From an uncultured Methylococcaceae bacterium (lineage in GTDB: Bacteria; Pseudomonadota; Gammaproteobacteria; Methylococcales; Methylomonadaceae): a DNA stretch of 64,000 nucleotides. Shown here piece after piece: positions 58,576 to 64,000 of this stretch. The position numbers and the translations under genes are program-made. The stretch is taken from the NCBI GenBank assembly GCA_913056195.1, contig CAJXMF010000006.1, forward strand, positions 1 through 64,000. The letters run 5' to 3'. Below the pieces are notes generated by a model. It made no database searches. It saw only the letters and a program-made list of their open reading frames with translations, and was not told the DNA's origin. Position 1 is the stretch's first letter; each line of letters begins with the position of its first letter.

Positions 58576-60113
58576 GCTTTATCTCCTGAGCCTTTGCCAG
58601 CAAATAGTTTTTGAAAGTGCTTATGGTTTTGTGCGCTCTTAAAACAAGCAAACTGGTGGTCAAAATCCTGCCGTGCAGCAACCTTCAAGGTATCGAGATA
58701 TTGTATCAAAACCCCCATCGCCAAAATCGTATTGCTGTCAGCCCCCTCAGTCAACATCTCATCGCTGAATTGTTTTATGCTGACTTCCTGCACGTCATAA
58801 TCCTGAAAGTCACCCAAGACCGATTGGAAATCTTTTAGGGCTCTGATACAGGGTTTAATTTTGTCTTCAGGATATAAGGTCTGAAAAAACTCCATTAAAT
58901 AACGTAATTTTTTGCTGGTTTTGCGTAACTCGTGCAAAGACTCTGCCGGGGACTCGTCATCGATGCACTCCCCTTCTTTCAGCAAACGCTTATACATTTT
59001 CCAGATACGTTGATCCGCCAAATATTTTATCGTGCCGGTTTTTTTGGTTTTAAACAGTTTTGCCGCGTTCAAAAACTCTTCCCAGGCGACGATTTGCTGT
59101 TTATAACGATCGCTCTGTAATTCTGCCGCCATTTTTTGCTGCGCCTGCTTTTGTTTTGTTTTCAAGAAATGATAAAACGGCGTCAGTTCATCATGCAGTG
59201 TTGGTGGCAAAACCTGTTTGTAGTTTTCGTAATTGAGCAAGTACACATCCAGATCCCGCGTTGGCCCTGTGACCTGCCCAAGCCAGGCAAAGAATGGCGC
59301 ATATTGCTGCACGATGGCCTCCGGCAACACTTTTTTAAACACGCTGAACGCCGCACGTGTACGCCTGACGGCCACCCGAAAATCATGCAAAAATTCGCTG
59401 TCGATATCTTCTATGGTTCCCGCTTCATTCGCTTTCAGATTTTTCAGTAAATGTTTGAAGATAAGCTGGCAGACCTCTTCAACCGATTGTTCGGGTTTCA
59501 GCTTGATATTCAGACCGGACTGGTAGTCGCCGGATTTTCGTCCCTGTTGCGCCAGCGCCACATAAAACGTTGCTGCATTATCCACCGGCTTCAACTTGAA
59601 AGCTTTCTCAAGCAGCGTATCTACCTTCCGAGCAGCTTTGTCATAGCCTTTTAAAGGATAGAGGGTTAATTTATGTGGCAGGGTTTCAAATTCTTCCAGT
59701 TTCAGACGTAAAACCGTTTTTTCGTCATCATTAAGAATACTGATCCAATACAACTGATGTGGAAGCTGACATAACGGCAGCAAAGCGCGCATTTCCAACG
59801 GCTTGGTGATCAGGTTTTTGACCTCTCCTTCCGGAAACTGGCCCGCAAATCGCGGGACGTCGTCCATTTTCTCGGAAGCCAGATAATGCCCTTGCTTCCG
59901 ATGAATAAGACTGAACTGGCTGCTACTTTTAGACTGATTGAATTCGGCAATCATTTTGGCATTAAAAAGCCGCCAGTCGAAACTGTCATAAAACGTTTTA
60001 AGACTGTAACACTGCTCAATGATCTGAACATTCAGATTTTTGCCCAGACGGGAAAAGAATTTTTTGGCCGACAAATTAGCCGGTAATTCAAGATACAGCG
60101 GAATATTACTCAT
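58572..60113 (-). CDS. CHAD domain protein with CYTH-like N-terminal region
   Basis: HDFRVAVRRTRAAFSVFKKVLP, GPTRDLDVYLLNYENYKQVLP, ESLHELRKTSKKLRYLMEFFQTLYP, LKDFQSVLGDFQDYDVQ; ATGA overlap with parA. Confidence 0.9.
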   Translation of the reverse strand: MSNIPLYLELPANLSAKKFFSRLGKNLNVQIIEQCYSLKTFYDSFDWRLFNAKMIAEFNQSKSSSQFSLIHRKQGHYLASEKMDDVPRFAGQFPEGEVKNLITKPLEMRALLPLCQLPHQLYWISILNDDEKTVLRLKLEEFETLPHKLTLYPLKGYDKAARKVDTLLEKAFKLKPVDNAATFYVALAQQGRKSGDYQSGLNIKLKPEQSVEEVCQLIFKHLLKNLKANEAGTIEDIDSEFLHDFRVAVRRTRAAFSVFKKVLPEAIVQQYAPFFAWLGQVTGPTRDLDVYLLNYENYKQVLPPTLHDELTPFYHFLKTKQKQAQQKMAAELQSDRYKQQIVAWEEFLNAAKLFKTKKTGTIKYLADQRIWKMYKRLLKEGECIDDESPAESLHELRKTSKKLRYLMEFFQTLYPEDKIKPCIRALKDFQSVLGDFQDYDVQEVSIKQFSDEMLTEGADSNTILAMGVLIQYLDTLKVAARQDFDHQFACFKSAQNHKHFQKLFAGKGSGDKA

Positions 60114-60499
60114 GATTGGAAGGTATCCTTAACTTCAATTGAAAACAATGCCAGCAGCAAAACAGGCCTATGTGACACAAAGATTCTGAATTCAGTTTAT
60201 ATCAGAATGCAACCATTCAAGTGCAAATATTCAAAACGCCTCTCAATATCGCCTTCTCTCAAGGGTAGAAGGCCAGGATGAGGGTATCAAACAGCAGGAG
60301 GCTCTAAATATTTACGGTCAAGTAATGTTACCGAAATTAGATAAAAAATTGATGACAATCGAAGATATCTCTTTGCTGGAAAGGTAAAACCTTCTTTTTG
60401 CAGGGTTTCACCCTTCCAGCCATTGACGACAACGCCATTTTTATACGAATAGATAAGGCTTACACCTCACCCAACAAAAAATGGCTGTGCTGTATTAAA

Positions 60500-60700
60500 T
60501 TAAGCCGCTTTTTTGATGACTTTTTTAGCGACTTTGCTAACCGATTTCTTGTTTTTAGGTGCTTTTTTCAAAGCTTGTTTAGTGATTTTTTTAGATAATG
60601 CTTTCACTTTTTTCTTGGCGACAATTTTTTTGGCAACGGCTTTTTTGGCCGCTTTACTTGCGACTTTTTTGACGACTTTCTTTTTTAATGCTTTAGACAT
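60500..60700 (-). CDS. Lys/Ala-rich histone H1-like protein
   Basis: 66 aa MSKALKKKVVKKVASKAAKKAVAKKIVAKKKVKALSKKITKQALKKAPKNKKSVSKVAKKVIKKAA. Confidence 0.75.
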   Translation of the reverse strand: MSKALKKKVVKKVASKAAKKAVAKKIVAKKKVKALSKKITKQALKKAPKNKKSVSKVAKKVIKKAA

Positions 60701-60803
60701 GACTTAACCTCATTAATAATAAAAATAATGCCGCTCGACCAACCCGCATAAGCGCGCGAACGACCTTTCTCATCCCTGCCAATAAATATGACAGAAGATA
60801 AAA

Positions 60804-60828
60804 AATTTATTACCATTGGTAATAAATT
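60804..60828. promoter_or_regulatory. 25-bp palindrome in divergent intergenic region
   Basis: AATTTATTACCA T TGGTAATAAATT, perfect 12-bp arms. Confidence 0.6.
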
Positions 60829-60924
60829 ATGGTCATTGTATTGAAAAAAGTATTTTGTAGCAACACTTAAAAATCGCTGCGATATAATTAGTTTCCCATA
60901 CACGTTCAACCGACAGAGTCTGCT

Positions 60925-61215
60925 ATGACATTCATTGAATTTAAAAAATTACTGCTGGATGCGGAAATCAGTGTGCCAAAATTTAGCCGGCTGATTAAAG
61001 TAAACGAAAAAAATATTCAGTCTTATAAAAAGAAAGGCAAGGTTCCTAACACCATCGCGGTGATTGCAACCTGCTTTGCCGCCATGCACAAGGCTGATAT
61101 TGATTACAGACGCACGATCGAAGAACTTGGACTGGAACAGAAAACAAAAAAAGGCGCCGGCTTCGGGCATAAGAAAAAAAACCTTAAAGAACCTGCAGCA
61201 GATCAAGAGAAATAG
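60925..61215 (+). CDS. Small HTH-like (XRE-like) DNA-binding protein
   Basis: MTFIEFKKLLLDAEISVPKFSRLIKVNEKNIQSYKKKGKVPNTIAVIATCFAAMHKADID, with Lys-rich C-terminus. Confidence 0.65.
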   Translation: MTFIEFKKLLLDAEISVPKFSRLIKVNEKNIQSYKKKGKVPNTIAVIATCFAAMHKADIDYRRTIEELGLEQKTKKGAGFGHKKKNLKEPAADQEK

Positions 61216-61338
61216 TTTGGTATGCATACGATAGCTCTAATTAATGAGAGCTTATCCGCATTAATATTATTCTGTCATTGAACTGTCATATTACCCTGAT
61301 ATTTTCCAGTGTGTTATCTCAAACATTCGGACAATGAC

Positions 61339-63132
61339 ATGCAGGACCCCGTTCAAGAACTCGTTCAGATCATAGAAAAGCAACAACTCACCTCTCTGTT
61401 TCAACCCATAGTCTCTACCCGCGAGCGCACGATTTATGCGTATGAAGCCTTGATTCGCGGTCCTTCAGACAGTCAACTGCATAACCCTGTCAGCCTGTTC
61501 AGCCTGGCCGACCAACACAACCTGTCGCCTGAGCTTGACCACACCTGCCGAAAAAACAATATCGAACAATTTTCCAAACTCCCCTTTGATGGCAAGTTAT
61601 TTTTGAATATCAATCCTTTGGTGTTAATGGATAAACGACTCAGTCAGGGTAGAACCCTGACCTACCTGGAACAAGCCGGTATCGCGCCATCCCGTGTGGT
61701 GATTGAACTGACCGAATACCATCCGTTTCATGACTTTAATCTGATTCGAGATGCCTTGCTGCATTATCGAAAGATGGGGTTTGAGATTGCGTTAGATGAT
61801 TTAGGCACGGGCTATTCAGGTCTTCAGGTATGGACTGAATTACTCCCCGATTATGTCAAAATCGATCGCCATTTTATTCAGGATATTGATAAAGACCCCG
61901 TAAAGCGCAATTTTGTCCGCTCTATTCAAAACATGGCACAAGCCACCAATTGCCGTGTTATTGCTGAAGGCATAGAAACAAAAGAAGAATTTCAGGTCAT
62001 GGATGAACTGGGCGTATGTTTCTTGCAAGGCTATTTTCTGGCACGCCCCGCCAAAACACCGCCAACAAAAATTGCCGATGATCTATTCCCCAATAAAAAA
62101 ACCAATAACGCCAAAATACCTGAACTGCATACCGGCCCACGCATTGATAGCATCATGCAAAAGCTGGAAGCCATTTCACCATACACGACCAACATAGAGG
62201 TACTGGATTTATTGCAGAAAAACAGCGACCTGTCCGTTTTGCCTCTGGTTGAAAATGGTATACCCAAAGGTCTGATTTATAGAGATAGGTTTTTGAGCAA
62301 ACTGTTTGCCTCCCGCTATGGAGTAGATCTCTACGGCCGCCACACGGTGGACCAGTTCATCGACACCCCGCCCATCATCGTCGATCGTTTTGAGACGACC
62401 GAGGCAGTCAGCCAGCAAATTACAGAACTGCAACATGACAGCCACAGTGCCTTCGTGGTGACTGAAAACGGCCTATATTGCGGTGTTGCAACTGTCATGG
62501 CTCTATTGCAAGTCATCACCACCCAACAAATCAAAAATGCACAGCATGCCAACCCGCTCACCCTGCTGCCGGGCATTACGCCAATTAACCAAATGATTGA
62601 CAATATGCTGCGTGAAAAACAACACTTCACCCTGGCCTATTTTGATCTCGATAATTTCAAACCCTTTAATGATATTTACAGTTTCGCCAAGGGTGACGAA
62701 GCGATTAAACTTGTCGCACAAACCCTGGTCGCCGCCCGAGACAATGAAAACGATATTGTCGGCCATATCGGTGGCGATGATTTTGTGATGATTTTCACGT
62801 CACAAAACTGGGAAAGCCGTTGTCAGAAAATCCTGGCTGATTTTGACCGTCAGGCCAAACTGTTTTATACACCAGAGCATCAAAAAGCGGGCGGAATAAA
62901 AGCCACCGACCGCACAGGAAAACCTTGTTTTTTTCCCTTGCTCAGCCTGTCCATCGGCATTGTTACCGCTGAAGCCATGTTTGGCTGCACATCACATCTT
63001 GAATTAGCTGATTTACTGGCCGAAGCCAAACATCAGGCCAAAAAGATAAAAGGAAGTGGTTATTTTGTGAATCGGCGTCATGCTCAATTGAACCAATTAA
63101 ACGCAATAACTGAGGAAGGCATGCCCCACTAA
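61339..63132 (+). CDS. EAL-CBS-GGDEF domain cyclic-di-GMP protein
   Basis: YEALIRGP, VVIELTEYHPF, ALDDLGTGYSGL, DYVKIDRHFI, AEGIETKEEF, LQGYFLARP; two CBS-like segments; LAYFDLDNFKPFNDIYSFAKGDEAI and degenerate GHIGGDDFVMIF. Confidence 0.92.
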   Translation: MQDPVQELVQIIEKQQLTSLFQPIVSTRERTIYAYEALIRGPSDSQLHNPVSLFSLADQHNLSPELDHTCRKNNIEQFSKLPFDGKLFLNINPLVLMDKRLSQGRTLTYLEQAGIAPSRVVIELTEYHPFHDFNLIRDALLHYRKMGFEIALDDLGTGYSGLQVWTELLPDYVKIDRHFIQDIDKDPVKRNFVRSIQNMAQATNCRVIAEGIETKEEFQVMDELGVCFLQGYFLARPAKTPPTKIADDLFPNKKTNNAKIPELHTGPRIDSIMQKLEAISPYTTNIEVLDLLQKNSDLSVLPLVENGIPKGLIYRDRFLSKLFASRYGVDLYGRHTVDQFIDTPPIIVDRFETTEAVSQQITELQHDSHSAFVVTENGLYCGVATVMALLQVITTQQIKNAQHANPLTLLPGITPINQMIDNMLREKQHFTLAYFDLDNFKPFNDIYSFAKGDEAIKLVAQTLVAARDNENDIVGHIGGDDFVMIFTSQNWESRCQKILADFDRQAKLFYTPEHQKAGGIKATDRTGKPCFFPLLSLSIGIVTAEAMFGCTSHLELADLLAEAKHQAKKIKGSGYFVNRRHAQLNQLNAITEEGMPH

Positions 63133-63169
63133 AAAGAGCCCCTCACAGGTGGTTTAGCCTCGTAAAACA

Positions 63170-63931
63170 TTACAAAAATTGACGACTCAACCAACTGTAT
63201 ACGCGCTTTATCAATAAAACCTCAGCATGCTGCCAGGCGTGTCCGGCATCCGGTATTACAATCTGTCGAAAATCGCCGTTATCGCGCCCGGCTAAACGTC
63301 GTTTTCGTGCGCTCAGGCGGGTTGTAAGCCAATCATTTTCCGCATAAATATCCAGCACGGGCATGCTTAATCCAGACAATTGCGCTATAACATTCTGTTG
63401 TTTTTGTTTATCAGCCGGCACAAACATACTGATGAGAACGAGAGCCTTTATCCCATTATTCTGGACCGCATAGGCCAAGGCTTCGCGTGCACCCAAACCA
63501 TAACCGACCAGCACGATGTTTTCGATTTGATGTTGTCGCAAATAATTTACTGCAACATTGATCCGCGCCAGCGTTTCTGCTCTCAGGCTTTGGTAATCAG
63601 CTACCGGCGCCCCTTCTTCAAGAATCGGTAGTTGCAAAGACAGGCTGGCCCAGCGATGAGCCGGCAATTCTGTTCTTAACCGATGTATCAGCGGAAACTG
63701 ATCGGGATAGCCGCCCTGGTCATGCAAAATAATCGCGGTCCCTAAATTTTTGGCTTGTGTCGTTTGGGTGTACAGGGCAAGAAACTTACGATCTTTGTGC
63801 TTGAGCCAAACGATGTCACCTGTTTTCAGGGTTTGCTGCACCAATTCAGCATAGTGCTGTTCCCGCCTGACATCACTGGCCTGAACCTGTAATGCATACA
63901 CAAATAAAATCAAAAACAAGCGTATCTTCAT
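63170..63931 (-). CDS. Secreted alpha/beta-hydrolase (DUF3530-like)
   Basis: Signal peptide; AIILHDQGGYPDQFPLIHRLRTELPAHRWASLSLQLPILEEG, IVLVGYGLGAREALAYAVQ, VIPDAGHAW. Confidence 0.75.
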   Translation of the reverse strand: MKIRLFLILFVYALQVQASDVRREQHYAELVQQTLKTGDIVWLKHKDRKFLALYTQTTQAKNLGTAIILHDQGGYPDQFPLIHRLRTELPAHRWASLSLQLPILEEGAPVADYQSLRAETLARINVAVNYLRQHQIENIVLVGYGLGAREALAYAVQNNGIKALVLISMFVPADKQKQQNVIAQLSGLSMPVLDIYAENDWLTTRLSARKRRLAGRDNGDFRQIVIPDAGHAWQHAEVLLIKRVYSWLSRQFL

Positions 63932-64000
63932 TGTTTTTGAGAATGGCTGTAAAAATCGCTGTCTCGATAGAGTTCATGAATATGACGTAATATCACCATG

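Overview
This window looks like part of a gammaproteobacterial (type I, RuMP-pathway) methanotroph or methylotroph chromosome, judged from gene content alone. It holds: an aa3-type cytochrome c oxidase operon; queA / MinD-FlhG-like ATPase / nspC / 5-FCL; tandem paralogous methylene-H4MPT dehydrogenases (mtdB-like); an orphan cytochrome cd1 cluster; a large RuMP/gluconeogenesis cluster (fbp, fba, tal, tkt, phi, two hps copies); a DHA-kinase / HAD / PfkB group; a complete Entner-Doudoroff set (zwf, pgl, edd, eda); degraded mobile-element remnants; a lipid A locus (Gfo/Idh oxidoreductase, DegT aminotransferase, lpxB) arranged like gnnA-gnnB-lpxB; a Czc-type RND plus P-type ATPase metal efflux cluster; an OprP-like porin; an OlsF-like bifunctional acyltransferase; a ParA/CHAD pair near an H1-like Lys/Ala-rich protein; and an EAL-CBS-GGDEF protein. 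The most unusual signal is a pair of proteins embedded in the RuMP cluster. Both carry the short tandem motif [T/S][G/R/K]Vx[K]Y[L/V/I]x[K/R]: about 16 copies in a soluble 404-aa protein between two near-identical hps genes, and 4 copies in the cytoplasmic tail of a single-TM protein between tal and tkt. I propose them as a candidate scaffold/anchor system for RuMP enzymes or membranes; this is an inference. Secondary candidates are a ParA-CHAD-H1-like polyphosphate-granule module, REP/REPIN-like hairpins with GTAG feet, and a parE toxin with two in-frame stops beside an intact antitoxin gene. All homology calls come from reading the sequence; no searches were run.
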